A stretch of DNA of 64,000 nt from NCBI GenBank assembly GCA_009192285.1, contig CM018609.1, forward strand, positions 327,282 to 391,281, written 5' to 3'. This stretch comes from Morchella semilibera (lineage: Eukaryota; Ascomycota; Pezizomycetes; Pezizales; Morchellaceae). This document shows, piece by piece, positions 1 through 12,279 of this stretch; within the stretch, counting starts at the first letter, position 1; each line of letters starts with the position of its first letter. The notes beneath the pieces are model-generated. The model saw only the letters and a program-made list of their open reading frames with translations. It did not search any database and had not been told where the DNA came from. The position numbers and the translations under genes are program-made.

Positions 1-597
1 ATTAGAGATAATGAGAATGAAAGCTTTGGGGCAGAACTTGGCAATGCCGGTGACGAGGTCACGGACAATACCGGCGTTGATCTTGAAGAGGTCATCACGA
101 GTCATTCCAGGTTTGCCTGTCCGTAGTTAATATTTGGTACCTACTAATCCTGCTAGAATACCCTGGCTAAACTTACGGGGGATTCCAGCAGGAATGACAA
201 CGATGTCCGCGCCAGTGAGGGTCTTCTCGAGACCATCATCACCAGGGAGGTACCCGGTTATCCTCTAAACACCATGTGAGCTGGACTGCTAGAGTAGAGT
301 ATGAAAGGATGTGCTTACTGCGGGGGAAGAGATATGGGAGAGATCGGCAGCAACACCAGGGGTGTTGACGACATCGTATAATGATAATTCATCAATGAGC
401 GGGCTAGCCTTGAGGAGGAGGGACAAAGGCTATGGTTCGTTAGCGTACTGCGCTCTCCTCTTGCTTCCGTTTCCTCAAGAAGGGTTTCATTTACCTGTCC
501 GATTCCACCGGAAGCACCAAGAACAACTATTCAATCCTGTTTAGCAAGAACACTAATCACTAGAAGTTCCCATAGGATTCTCACCAGCTTTGACCAT
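1..597 (-). CDS. NAD-dependent malate dehydrogenase, partial (3' end beyond window)
   Basis: The enzyme interconverts malate and oxaloacetate with NAD. Exons on the minus strand are 597-585, 526-495, 429-319, 264-177 and 116-1. Joining them gives an unbroken frame beginning [15 protein letters not shown], which contains the Rossmann glycine motif GASGGIG. It continues through [49 protein letters not shown] and [18 protein letters not shown], all hallmarks of this family. About 120 residues are visible and the rest lies left of base 1. The protein starts directly at the nucleotide fold without a mitochondrial presequence, which suggests a cytosolic or peroxisomal form. The first coding exon is only 13 nt. 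All five introns' phases fit. Identity is firm; compartment is inferred. Confidence 0.93.
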
Positions 598-1286
598 TTT
601 GGCTACGGTAATAGGGTATGGAGAGAGAATAAAAGCTGGCGGTTGTAACAAAATTAACACCGGGTAGTTTGTTGAAGTGAATAGATGAGTGAGTGAGGAC
701 TAGACAGGAGGATGAATTGATATGTATTTATTTAGTGGGGTCATAGTGGGGTTGGCGTTGCAAATCCCGCAGCAGCGGGGGTTCCGGCTAGAGTAAGGAC
801 ACATGCATTCCTCATCGGGTTCTTCATCCTCATCGTAGCCAGATGCACCCCACGCTGTGAGTTTACATCTCCCGTACACGCATCCTTTTGCGAAAAAGAT
901 TCGCTTATTGGATTCTACTAATTCGCTGGCCGAATCTCCGCTTCGGATAATTGCGGGGATGTCTACCGCGGGCCGAAACTACTGTCACAATAATTATACC
1001 GAGCGGCTCGCCCGGAGAAAATCGTAAAAGAACCACAATTCCATACCTACATAATCTCTTCCCCTCACACGTGGGCTACTCCAGATTTACTTTTACTTGG
1101 GTGGGATAGCTTATACCCGGGTATCTGGGCAATTATGACAGTATCATATGCGGAGGGGAAAGAAAAAGAAATAAAAGTACCTAAAACAATTCGATAACCT
1201 AGGATAGTAAAAAATTGTTTTATTTTTCAGCACAGGAAAAAAGAAATTGTTTAGAGACCCCCACTCCCCGCACAAAATCACCCTGC
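598..1286. other. Intergenic, MDH to eL28
   Basis: Promoter side of malate dehydrogenase and 3' side of eL28, both on the minus strand. I see no coding signal, RNA gene or repeat here. Confidence 0.6.
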
Positions 1287-2161
1287 TTAAGCTTTCTCAG
1301 CAGCGGCCTTGGCCTTGGCCTTGACACCTCTCGGCTTACTGGCCGGGGTGGGCTTGACGGGTCTCTGCGACCTCTTGATGGCACTGGCACGAGCAACGGC
1401 CTCCTGTTTCAGTTGTTAGAACATCACCGGCTATCGGGTAAGTACGGGAGTTAAGCATAACATGCCTGGCGGAGGTCGGGCCTAAGTGAAGTGAAACGTC
1501 AGCAATTCATCCGAAAGATACCGATCTTGAATACAACGTACCGGTAATGTTTCTTGGCAACGCGGTTGACAATGGCAGCATAAGTCCTTTGGTCACCTTG
1601 TCAGCTAACCCGGCCTATCATTGGCCCTCCCCGGCTAATCGTTTCTCCGTAAACTTACTTGCGCTGAGATTTGTTCTTTGAGAACGCGGTGGTGTCGTAG
1701 AGGGAAGCGGGCTTTGAGCCGCACTTCTCGTGGCTCTTCTTGGTGATTACTGTGGTCCATGTTAGTAGCACTTATATCGCAAGGTTCCCTCGCCTTCCAA
1801 ACCCAAGTAAACATACAAGTGACACCGCCGTTCTCGTTAGCCTGAACGCCAACAGCCTACCCACAGAAAATCACTCGTTAATTGATAGCTCTAATCAGTG
1901 TATCGAGCACGTAATATGGGGCAATTCCAACCTTCTCATTAACAAGCCCAGAGTGCTATTGCCAGGTCAGCAATCAATTCAAGCCCCCGTCTTTAATCCT
2001 ATCACAAATACCTTACGGGAGTGCTTGTTGATCAAATTCAAGGGCTCTTTAGAGAAGGTGACCCGCTCATTTCCAACACCACGTTTGACGATATATGAGG
2101 AGTTGTTCCTGGTGATGGCCCACAAAAGGTCGGGAGAGACATTGACAACGGCGTTCGACAT
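1287..2161 (-). CDS. 60S ribosomal protein eL28 (L28e)
   Basis: Component of the large cytosolic ribosomal subunit. Seven minus-strand exons join in frame: 2161-2012, 1955-1932, 1856-1817, 1749-1659, 1586-1542, 1481-1466 and 1403-1287, giving 160 residues. The product starts MSNAVVNVSPDLLWAITRNN and contains the family landmarks FSKEPLNLINKHSRK, KTYAAIVNRVAKKHYRPDLR, EAVARASAIKRSQRPVK and a basic Ala/Lys tail ending AAAEKA. Two exons are tiny (24 and 16 nt). The 16-nt exon encodes the completing part of YRPDLRQ and is followed by a GC-AG intron (donor CAG|GCATGT, G at 1465). Length matches fungal eL28. It reads away from the DUF2015 gene, sharing a 1.3 kb divergent promoter region. Confidence is high because the family sequence is continuous across all junctions. 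Confidence 0.93.
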
Positions 2162-3450
2162 GGTTACTTTTGTATCGGTGCGATGGTGTAGGAGGGGTTC
2201 CTATAGGGGCTATGTATTTAGTGAGGGTCTTTTGAATTGAGCTTTCATTATTATTTGAGGTATTTCTCAAAATTCCATGTTCTTTAATATTTCGCCCAAA
2301 AGAGCAAACGCAAAGGCACAAAATTCCAGCAGATTTAGGCCTCATGGGATTTAAAAACGGCATTACTGACCTAAAAAAAACAATATTGACGGCGTGGAAA
2401 TGATGCGTGGTCGTTGTGATGTTGGGGGGGTGAAACTTTTGGTCAACTGGCACAACGGTTTGGGTTTGTGGGCAATCCGTGACGGTAACCAGGGTTTTCG
2501 CCGACTAAGCCCCAAGCCCCAAGCCCCAAGTCCCATGAACTGCCCTACGAACTTGTTGGCGTTCTAGTTTTCTCACCACACGATCTATGTCCTGGGCGTA
2601 TGAGACATTCACGAAATCTCTCTCATGCATGAAAGTCATGTGATATCCAATTTTTGCTGTAACATATGTCCGGGTAAGCTGTTTGCTGCATTATCAGTCT
2701 TGAATACCATAGACTTCGCTGGATGCTGCCTTATTCTAGTCAATCACTTCCTACAAAGGCAACGCTAATGAGACGCCCAGGACATAAGTTACCGCCAGAT
2801 TCAGACAATGACCTTTTTGTGTACCGCACTGACTCCTGCACCTAAGCCGCATGACTTACATGACGACGCTCACCTCTGATTCCCCAGCCAATTGCACCAA
2901 ACTCCCGGGGCGCGCGCGAAACACACTCCAGAGTAACCTGTAACCGTACCCAGTGATTTTAAAACACCGCCACAGCCAAGTAAAAAGTAAAAGCACCCCC
3001 GCCATGCGTTTCTATTTCTATTGACGGGTCCGCCTGGCGTCAAGTTCTGACGATCCCTTCCCCCAAAACTGTGTTCCTCCTTTGTAAACCGAGATCTCTA
3101 CCAGCTCTCTTTCTTCTTTTGCAAAGGAAAAACACCAAACGCTAAATTCTATTTCCCTTTTGTCGCATCCTAAAACTGCCGCTCTGCTGGATTCCACTCA
3201 TTCCTTGTTTTCTTTTGTCTCGGTCTTGTCTGACTCCCCCTCCGCTTACCCCCCGCATATTGGTTCCTCTCCACATCCACACAGCTACCTACATCTGCAT
3301 ATAGCTACCCTCAGCCCGGAAACTCGTTCGGTCTCCCTAAACCCATATCGAGGGGACCATACAATCTAAACTTGGAATCCGTAGACAAAAAATAAGGTGC
3401 AGGTAAACACCGGCCGCATACATAACAACCTCCCCCCCCCCCCTCTTGCC
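2162..3450. promoter_or_regulatory. Divergent intergenic promoter region, eL28 / DUF2015
   Basis: About 1.3 kb between two genes transcribed outward, so it should hold both promoters. A short tandem CCCCAAG repeat lies near 2507-2530. From about 3060 to 3450 the plus strand is pyrimidine-rich, like a fungal 5' leader, and carries a run of 12 C at 3432-3443 just before the DUF2015 start. I cannot assign individual factor sites. Confidence 0.4.
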
Positions 3451-4240
3451 ATGGCTATCTTGACAGACAACTACATCCTCTGGTCGTGGGCCATCTTTCT
3501 CATGGTGATCTCAACTGGTATGTCGTCGCCGCCTCTATCCCCCGTGCGTTCTACGCAGCAGTACCCAGTTCAATCGCAGCCTAACTCTTCTTCTGCTTCC
3601 CTCTCTGCTTCCCCCCCTGCTTCACCAACAGGCCTCTATATTACTCGTTCTCGTTGGTTACCGTTTCTCTCAAATATCATTCCCGAGAATGCATATCACC
3701 GCCTGAGCTCTTCTTTCGAGGGCGATATCGAGGCCGGATTGAGGTAAGCGATAGCTATCTAGCTCCCAATACTATGTCCTCCCCAGTATACTTGAAAAAT
3801 CAATACTAATTCCCTATAGTTCCGATGCTTTCAGCCTCTCGGGGAATATTCAAGACGGCGATTCGCGCGCTGGTCTAGACGTCGCCTCTAAGAAAGAAAT
3901 CCTCAAAATCATGAGGAGGCAGAAAGTCAATTTTGATGAAGCTCGCCAGCTATACATGGTGCAGAAGCTCGCAAAGAACGAAATAGCCCCCGACGGCCGA
4001 CCCATGGGTAAGCAACATTGCAAGCTCCTTGTTCCCGCGAGGGGTAGACAGAAGGCCCGACAATTTAGAATTGGTTGCGTTATGCAACCAGTAAGACATG
4101 CAGATCGCCCTTCGATCCGGATCGTCTGCTCTTCACCTAGATCATTTACCTTTTTCCCAATTCGTGCGATTCTGGGCAGTCAATATGGTTAGAAGCTAAC
4201 AGTTTCTCTTCTAGACCCCCGGGCAGTATTTTTCTCATAA
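3451..4240 (+). CDS. DUF2015 family small membrane protein
   Basis: Function unknown; a family found across fungi. Exons are 3451-3517, 3632-3743, 3820-4007 and 4215-4240, giving 130 residues. The N-terminus MAILTDNYILWSWAIFLMVI is a hydrophobic segment, probably a signal anchor. The conserved C-terminal block is visible: MRRQKVNFDEARQLYMVQKL then AKNEIAPDGRPMDPRAVFFS and stop, matching the usual FDEAR...GPDGRP.DP...FS ending. Intron 1 (3518-3631, donor GTATGT, acceptor CAACAG) is 114 nt, a multiple of three and free of stops. If retained it would add 38 Ser/Pro-rich residues, but the spliced version fits the family better. Intron 3 is long (207 nt). The ATG at 3451 follows a pyrimidine-rich leader. 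Confidence 0.85.
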
Positions 4241-7200
4241 GGACACTGCATATTTGTCGCATACGTCTGGGTTGGCTACCTTCTATCTCACCAATTACTT
4301 GACTTTATCATCTTTGCGTTTTTTGTGTTCTTTTCATTTCTTTCAATTCTCTCTATACCGAAGAAGGATGGTGTTTGGATTAGGGAGGCCTGGATTGTAT
4401 TGGGTTGGAGTTATACTTTGGTTGTAATTTCGGGGTTTATACTGGTTGGTTTGATTAGCTTGAGTGACATTACTGCACCTACCCCGGCGCGCTCAGCAAT
4501 ATTGTTGCAACTACTTGTACACCTGCAATTGCTCCGGGGGTGTGGTGTTTGTGCCAAAAAGGGGATACAAAAAAAGGTCAACAAAAAAGGGGGGGGGGTA
4601 CCTTAGTTGGCAGCTCCACCTGTAGCTTGCTGATAAAGGACACAGTAGCTGCTAAGGTTTCAACGGCTAGGTACTAGAGGATTCAATTTACTTGGGAGAT
4701 CTCTATAAGCTTTCTTTTTTCTGATTAATATTGCGTTTGTGAATTGGTGAAAAGAAGGGACTTTTCTTATTGCCTCTCAGCTACCACAGTCATTTGTTAG
4801 CGTTTTTGTTGTTTCTTTTGTTCATTTTGCATCATTATACCCATACTAACTCATAACGCCTACCTTACACACTCCCTATACTATACCATTTCCTTATGCA
4901 ACCACCTTATCTCTGAATGTACTTTACTATTTTCATTATACCGCGAAGTCCTTATCTTGTAGGTAGGCTCCGGTGTACCCTGTCTGGTCTGGTCGGGCTC
5001 ACCGGGCTTTATCTGATCTAGTTTTTATTCGCGTATTGGGTCATGAGCTTTTTTTTCCCCGCCCCCTTCTCCTTACTTGCCGTCAACGTAAATACCCTAA
5101 TAGATAGCTAAGTTAGCAGTTGAGATGAAAAAGAAGCCGGTCACACCCAAACACGGAGACGCAAAACGAAAAGTAGATGCCGGCGTAGTCAATACCGGGA
5201 GTTGTTATAGCTAGCTTGGGGGGGTCCGGGGTTTGGGGGGGGGGGGGGCAGGAGAAGGTGGGGGGTAGCAGATTATGGCACATTATCATGGGTTCTCACA
5301 GCTACATGTATACCTACCTAGCTTCCCCCTATGTGCCGTTCCACGGCACCAATACCTTTATAAGGCCACTACATGTACCTTCACACCTCCTTCTCCTTCT
5401 CCTTCTCCTACTCCTTACTCCTTACTCCTCTTACTACTTCTATTTTTACCCCGGGTACCGTACGTTGGGGTGTGTGTGTGTGGGGGGGGGGGGGGGCTAC
5501 CAATGTTTCAGACGGTCGCTGCAGGGTTTCAGAATGAGATTGATGGCTAAGCTTTCCCGTCGGTAAACTCTACCCCACACCTACAGTCCTAAAGCCTTCG
5601 CAAGAGCAAGCGAGTCTACTTTGCCGCAGTTGTGCGCGGTGCTAGTTAGTCTAGCTGGTTGTTGAATTCACCGGGTGATAACATGACCTTCACCGGGGGG
5701 GGGGGGGGGTTGTGGATGGTGGATTGCCGGCCAATGATCGGGACGACAGGTTTAGTGGTAGTCCCGTGACCAGACCAGGCTAGACTAGAGGGTGACGTGC
5801 CGCATAAGTTACAGGGAACGGGGAACGGGGAGGACAACTTTGTGCGTGTGTACATCTAGTGCGGCCAGTGTGCGGTGATGGGGATCGGGTTTAGGGTGGT
5901 GGGTGTGCGAGTGAGAGGGTGTGATTCGTTGCGGTTGCGGGCAGGATGCACTATACATGTATGTATCTAGTCCAAGTTCGTCCGCTGCGCAGGATCACTA
6001 CATCACATGTACTTACACATAACTCTACAGCACACCAGCCCCCCCCCCCCCCCCCCCAATCTCCTCCCCGCGCCGCGTCCGGAGCCTTGTAATGCTCTAT
6101 TTACCCCCGGATTGTATGTCAATATAGAGACCTCTTGCTGCGGGATAGGTACAAGCACCTGTCATCTTACGCCCCCCCCCCCAAGTCTTTTATCACTATA
6201 AGTGAGTGGGCATTAATTTGCTTACCCCCCCCCCCCCAAGAGAAGCGGTTTCTGAGGCTAGATAGAAAGGTGAAAGGAAAATTGGGAACCTGCAGACTCT
6301 GGCTAATATTAGAACCGTTACGGATCACAAAATATCACTCGGTATTTGTGACCTCTTGGCAGCTTCTTATTATTTATTTATTTATTTATTTATTTATACT
6401 TCATACATGCATTCAGCTCGTAGGCTATTCTTGGCAGCTTCTTTACTATGATCAGTACCACATGTGTAGATATGATAAAGACGGTCTCTACAGTTCTTTT
6501 GAGGATTAAGGTTGCAGCCTCCGAATACCTCCGCTCCAAAAATTCACTAGGCCAGTAAGAAAGCTCTTATACGATGAACCCATGAAGTAGTTAGAGGACT
6601 TCTCCCCGAACCCGTAACCAGTGACTGCAGCCCACAAGAGCATCTATATACATGTAGATTGATCTTAACTGCCCCTGTGACCATCCGAAACCCATCTCAG
6701 TTTCGAATCCCCAAGTTCACTGACACCAAATGCTACGAGAGTATTGGCGTCTACTACTTATAGCTATGCGATTCTTCAGAAGCTGGTCCCGTTTTTTTAA
6801 CCAACCGGATTCTCCGCCCTCTGACCTCCCCCATCTTTCCGAAGTACCAATCAACCAATCAGCCCCCGGGCCGGTATATGTCTTGTCGAGTGATAGCGCA
6901 TGAAAGTTTACCATCAAATTGATGAGTTTGCCCTACCTCGGCGACAAATAGCTATAGGGGTTTCCTACTAAAATATGTGCTAGGAATAGCTCTTCCAGGT
7001 CTAGCAATTTGCCCAAGAAATTGCGATGGCCTTGATCTTAGGAATGGCTGTGATGCGGCTATGGCTTTTCTCTATATGGGCAGTGAGCGGATACACCGCG
7101 CACCGTAGACAAGGGAACCCTAAAGACCTCATACACCTATCTCTTAGTTTGTCGAGGGAAAACCACTGCTTTTAGGCCCCACGACTAAACTCAGTGTCAG

Positions 7201-8905
7201 CCACTCGCTAGAATTAAAGGTTTTACGACCACTCAGAGGACTTTCCGGGGCGTCGAGACCTTGTAGCAAGTGCCCAGAGCTACCTTGAAAACAGCGGAGG
7301 GAATGTGATAATGAACAGTAGGATATGAACTATAGATATGTAGCCACATTAGGCCAACCTCCTTGGAATAATATAGGGTAAAATATTATAAAGTAGAACT
7401 TGCGGAAGAGGGGAAATTTACAGTATTTGCGTTGAAGGGTAGTTAGCCGAATCTTTGGGGCGGTCTGCAAACGAAATCTTTCTAGACCTCGAGATTTAAA
7501 AAGCTAGCGAAAAAATTTACAAGGCTATTATTTTACCCCATTCTTAGAATTACTAGACATAGGCTCCAAGCTCTGATCGCGATGTGAGCGCTAGCGCCGT
7601 TGAGATGTTAATTGATACATTGATAGTTTACTGTTGGACTGCCTAGCTAGGAGGCGAGTATTAGGGCTGTTTGAAGGTGTAATTGGAAACCTCTGAGTAT
7701 GTCTGATAACAGTATGTATAGGGTTGATCACTTGATACCCTTCAAAAACCAGATGCCGTGCGCATATGCAAGATAGGTACAAAAGAGGCCATGGTATCTA
7801 CAATATAATAAGGCCCGCTTTTGGAGTGGGGGGGTGGCTTCAGGGGCGAAAATAATTATTGTATCAAGAAGCCAGAACAGTAAGGAATACCGATCATGAT
7901 CAGCAATATGGCTATCAAAGTCAATAGTAAACCTTAGGAGACAAATATCGCAGACTGCATTGCATGTTACTTTAATTAACCTGCTAAATTCTGCATTCTA
8001 TCAATATAAAAAATGCCTCCTGGAGCGGATACCAAAGTTTTTAGATTTGTAAGTAGACTTTAAAAGCAAACCAAAATTTTATCTAACGATCATTAGCAAA
8101 GAAATCCCCGTCATTTCTTTTACCTCTATGGAGGCAAGGGAGTCCAGTAAGCACAAGGAAGAAATTTTTCTCAGTGGATACGGCTCTCTTTTCTACACCT
8201 AGGAGCAAATGTCTGGCAGTCCCTCCATTCTACAGTCACTACATACAAAAACCCATCATCGATGATCTCATGTAGGCATGGTTGAGAACGGATAGGGGTA
8301 GGTGTGTGAATCAAAATATTACTGTGCCATGGTCCATGAGGCATTCCCGCTCGAGGTTTAGTTAATCATACTATTATCAGATACATATAGAGTATGTATA
8401 TAGAGAGTATACGTATGTATATATGAGGACCTCAGAACGACTGAGATTATCAGCACCTTGGCCTGCGGGCCTGCCTTCAGAGAAGCATTATATCAATAGT
8501 ATAAGTATGCCTCGAGCAGCGCAGAACAAGGCCCCCCTAAAATTAAAAGGCAGAGGCATCTCGATGCGCCTGCTTCTGCTCGCCTCGAGCAGCCTTGTGG
8601 ACCATACTACTTGAAAATATATCTAGCCAATAAAAGACTATCAGTCTACAGTTTAGTGCCGGTGTTTATGGTCTTAATGTTCTGTGTGGCAAAATGTGGC
8701 CCCCGCGCGATCATCTTCGTGAGATGGCGTATGAAGGTTTACGCCCCCATCAACCCCAAGCCATATATAGGCAACCCAACCCTAGAGTTAAAACATCAGT
8801 CATAAATCGTAGCTAGCTTTATAGAGATTAATACTAGGCGCGAAGATATTATGTAGGTACATAGAGGGTTTTGTAGGGGAAATTGATTCCCCTTGTAGAT
8901 ACATG

Positions 8906-9140
8906 TAGACGTCTTCACGGGGTATGGTTCTCACGGGGGTATGGTGCAACGCCTAGTAACATCAAGATTGACCACAGAGAGTGCAAGGCAAATTGATAAA
9001 ATCGATACATGAATAGAATTCTCTGTGCATAATAAGTATTTCTATTAATTCCCCACCCCCCCAACTCTATATGGTCGTTTTCGACGTTCTCGGTCATTGC
9101 ACCACACCCCCGTGAGAACATACCCCCGTGAAGAGGTCTA
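8906..9140. mobile_element. MITE-like inverted repeat A (235 bp)
   Basis: The two ends are about 47-bp inverted repeats with only a few differences. The left arm begins TAGACGTCTTCACGG at 8906 and the right arm, read on the minus strand from 9140, begins TAGACCTCTTCACGG. The ends could be read as TA target duplications around GAC...GTC termini. No transposase frame lies inside, so a non-autonomous element is inferred. The left end overlaps a TACATGTA motif. Confidence 0.55.
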
Positions 9141-10785
9141 CCATTGAACACCAGGGTCTACATAAGGACAGATGGTCATGCGGCAGTTATAGAGATTGCT
9201 GTCTGACTCTAAACTTTGAGAACCTCAAAGTAGTCATGGGCTAGGGTTCTACAGGGAGAATCACCGAATACCTGATCACGTAGCTGAACGAATCATGCAA
9301 CACTAGTTTTCTACCAGTCAGTATCTTGTATTATTATAAGAGTAGTTCAGGGTTAAGCATATGGCGCGAGAGGGCATATAGGGGATTTGGAATCCGAGGT
9401 TAGGTGCTAATACCATTATAAGTAGTTAGACCCCCAGATTTCGGCAATGGTATATCAGGCTCGTAGATCACTTTCCCCAAATGTCGTTGCCGAGTCGCGG
9501 TACCACACCCCCCACTAGCCTCCCGAGTCATAGCTTATGTAACTTTAAGGTTTACGCTCCCTAATGAAAGCTTTCTCAACGCTGCATGAGCCTGAATAAA
9601 AAGAGGAACATGTCCCACGGCGAAGTCAAGAGATCATTGATCCAACTAGCCTCGAGGTGGGGATTGGTGCTTTTTTAGTTTAATTCATTAATTGTATGCA
9701 GCCTTACAGCTATGACAAGGGATTGGTGCTTCAGGGTTAATGTTTTAGACCGGGTACCGTGTCAATACCACACAAGTTTGTATGGGGTCTCCACCACCTC
9801 TTAAGATATTGAGTACCAAAGCATTACTCGCGGTAGGCCTGAAGCACCCGAATATGCAGCTGCAAGCCTTTGCTGTATTTTTGACTTCTGGTCCAACAGA
9901 AACCGCACTAGATTAGGACGTGCATTTTCGGGTACTAAGAGTAGGTCGCATTAAGCTTGGTGGAGAACCCTGCGCACTTATCAGAGCTAATCACAATGCC
10001 CTTATTGATATAAAGTACAGTCCAGAAACAGCTCGTTACTGTTCATCCCAATCATGATATACCGAGGCGGACTTCGGCGAATGGATCTTGATCGGACCTA
10101 TCACCCTCAACTCGGCCCCCATCTGTGCCGGTACATGCCTCATGAATAGTCAGTCAATTCGCATCGGCATATCTCATACCGGTTACATTTTTGCTGTTCA
10201 AGTGGTGAAAGCGTCGATACCGGTTATGCCATTAACATGAATAAAATTATAGTGTACGAAAAGGGGATACCTCCTGGGGCCTTAGGGCTATCGATTCAGT
10301 ACATAGTTAAAAATAAGACCCCGCAATAGCGTCGGGAACACAAAACTGGAAAGCTGGAACACTGTGGCGTGAATTACAAATGTCGATGGTTTGTGCGAGA
10401 CACGGGTCGGCCACAGGAATGCTGATCGACCGTGACCTAAGCGTGGACTGGCGCATGGCTCCCATGAGCCAAGAGTCATAATCACCACCTCCCTCCCTCT
10501 TTGACTCCTACGTGAAGCACGTAGCCTGCAACAGATAAATCTGAGCTTGGACCAAGACAAACTAAGAAAGGTAGGTACGACATCCCTCGGAGCTGAAATC
10601 TTCTACCTAATGGAATGTGGTATATAATGAGACCCTTTGGGCGTGTGTAAGGAACGCATGCATATGGGCATTGGGATGGAATGGTAACAGGTACTGCGGT
10701 TGTTGTAATAGGGGTTGCCCCGATTTCAAAAGTTGTTAGGCTAACTAGCGCAGGGACCTTCTATCCCGCAATACTTATGTATCAA

Positions 10786-10919
10786 TAGAGCGTTTTGGCA
10801 ACACCCAAATTTTCAAATTTTGAGCTCTTATTTTGAGCTCTTGGCGGGCTACCCACACCAAAAACCAGTCGCCAAGAACTAAAAATTTAGACTCAGAAGT
10901 TGGTTACCAAAACGCTCTA
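10786..10919. mobile_element. MITE-like inverted repeat B (134 bp)
   Basis: Perfect 13-bp terminal inverted repeat TAGAGCGTTTTGG at 10786-10798, with its complement at 10907-10919. Weaker pairing continues inward, including a TCTTGGCG match. Both ends carry TA, as expected for a TA target duplication. No coding capacity. Confidence 0.55.
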
Positions 10920-11735
10920 ATATGTAGGAGAATTTACATGTACTTATCCTTCGAGTACGAGATATAAAATGGAACCTGAAAACGACAGAGAGTAACCAGG
11001 GCCAAACTGCAGCTAGCGCGAGATGTGTACCTACCTAGATGAAACCGAGTACACATACAGCGATAGGAACGATCTATGGAAAAAGCAGTTATATGGTGCA
11101 CAGATATTTCTCCATACAATTTTGACTCCCTTGTTTTTCCATTGATCACTCCCACCGCTGTATGCTCTAAACGTGAATGGCCACAGGCTTGGCTGTCGTT
11201 GAATGGAGATGCAGAAATATGTGGAGATAAGGCGTGCGCGCTTTATGCGTCAACTTCGGATGTTCAGACAGGGCTTCGCGCGGTGAGATGCCTATCAGAA
11301 TCTCCGACGGGAGAACCAGGTGAATAACCCGGACGCAGGACCTTCTCCACTTTAACTGTGCGGCCTAATTCTAAATAGCACTTGCATATTATCTAATATT
11401 ATACATTTTATATTATTTAAATATTCATCATGGTACGAGCTATATATACATGATTTGCAATTATGTCAATGCCTTGATCCTCACTTTGTGCCCATGGCCG
11501 AGTGATCTCACATGATCGGTTACTATCCCCCGGATAAGCCATGAGGACCTTGCATAATGTGCTACCAAGAATAAGCCTCTTATCTCTTCTTTAAACGGCG
11601 GAAAAAATTTGCACCGGAGTACATAGTCTGTTATAACTTGGCTTCACATACTCGCAAATTCATGACGCCCCCAGACCAAAATGGTAGCCTTGGCAGGGTT
11701 ACGAGTACTAGATACATGTATGTACTCGCTATCCA

Positions 11736-11838
11736 CCATAAGAACCTGAAAACGCAAGTGACAAAGACAGGGATAATTTGTATGGAGAATCGTCTTGGCC
11801 ATACAAATGTTGGCGCCTGCGTTTTCAGATTCTTATGG
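11736..11838. repeat. Inverted repeat C (103 bp)
   Basis: Arms of 21 bp (11736-11756 and 11818-11838) match at 20 positions; the left arm reads CCATAAGAACCTGAAAACGC. A second inner pair, ATTTGTATGG (left, near 11776) against its complement near 11801, extends the hairpin. Non-coding; likely a small palindromic element. Confidence 0.5.
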
Positions 11839-12212
11839 TATATATCTTGGTCGTCTTAGTGGTATGCAATTCTCAAGTCCCCTTACCCCACTCGGCCCCC
11901 ACCCGCCATGGCATCACTCCCACTACCCCGCAATTCTCATTATTAGAGAATATGGGCCAGGGTTATGTAGATGCAGTCGCCCTCCGATATAACGAATGTC
12001 ACTATATCGAATATTTGCTGTATGTACCAACCACTTGGGCCGCCTTCTTTTTTTTTTTCAGCGGAGAACTTAGTCTGCTATACTGGATACCGGATAATCT
12101 GCTGTACCGAACGAAAAATACAATATGCACGTTACAGCGGAGGGCGACTATATATGGTATTATATTATCGGAGATCTAGCTTGATACTACATGTACCTAC
12201 TACGGTGTCAAG

Positions 12213-12279
12213 GGTAAGTGAGTAGAACGTAGCAACGCAAACCGCACCGCCGAGTTCTACTCACTTACCCTTCACACCG
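12213..12279. repeat. Inverted repeat D (67 bp hairpin)
   Basis: Arms of about 22-25 bp separated by a loop of about 24 nt. The core AGGGTAAGTGAGTAGAAC on the left is matched exactly by its complement on the right; the outer GGTGT pairs with ACACC. Short enough to be a foldback element or a regulatory hairpin. Confidence 0.5.

Noticed and set aside
1740-2240. 166-codon plus-strand frame over the eL28 gene
   Set aside because: It is antisense to well-supported eL28 exons.
6660-6740. Possible tRNA T-arm (TTTCGAATCC)
   Set aside because: The flanking bases do not form the T stem, acceptor stem or anticodon arm.
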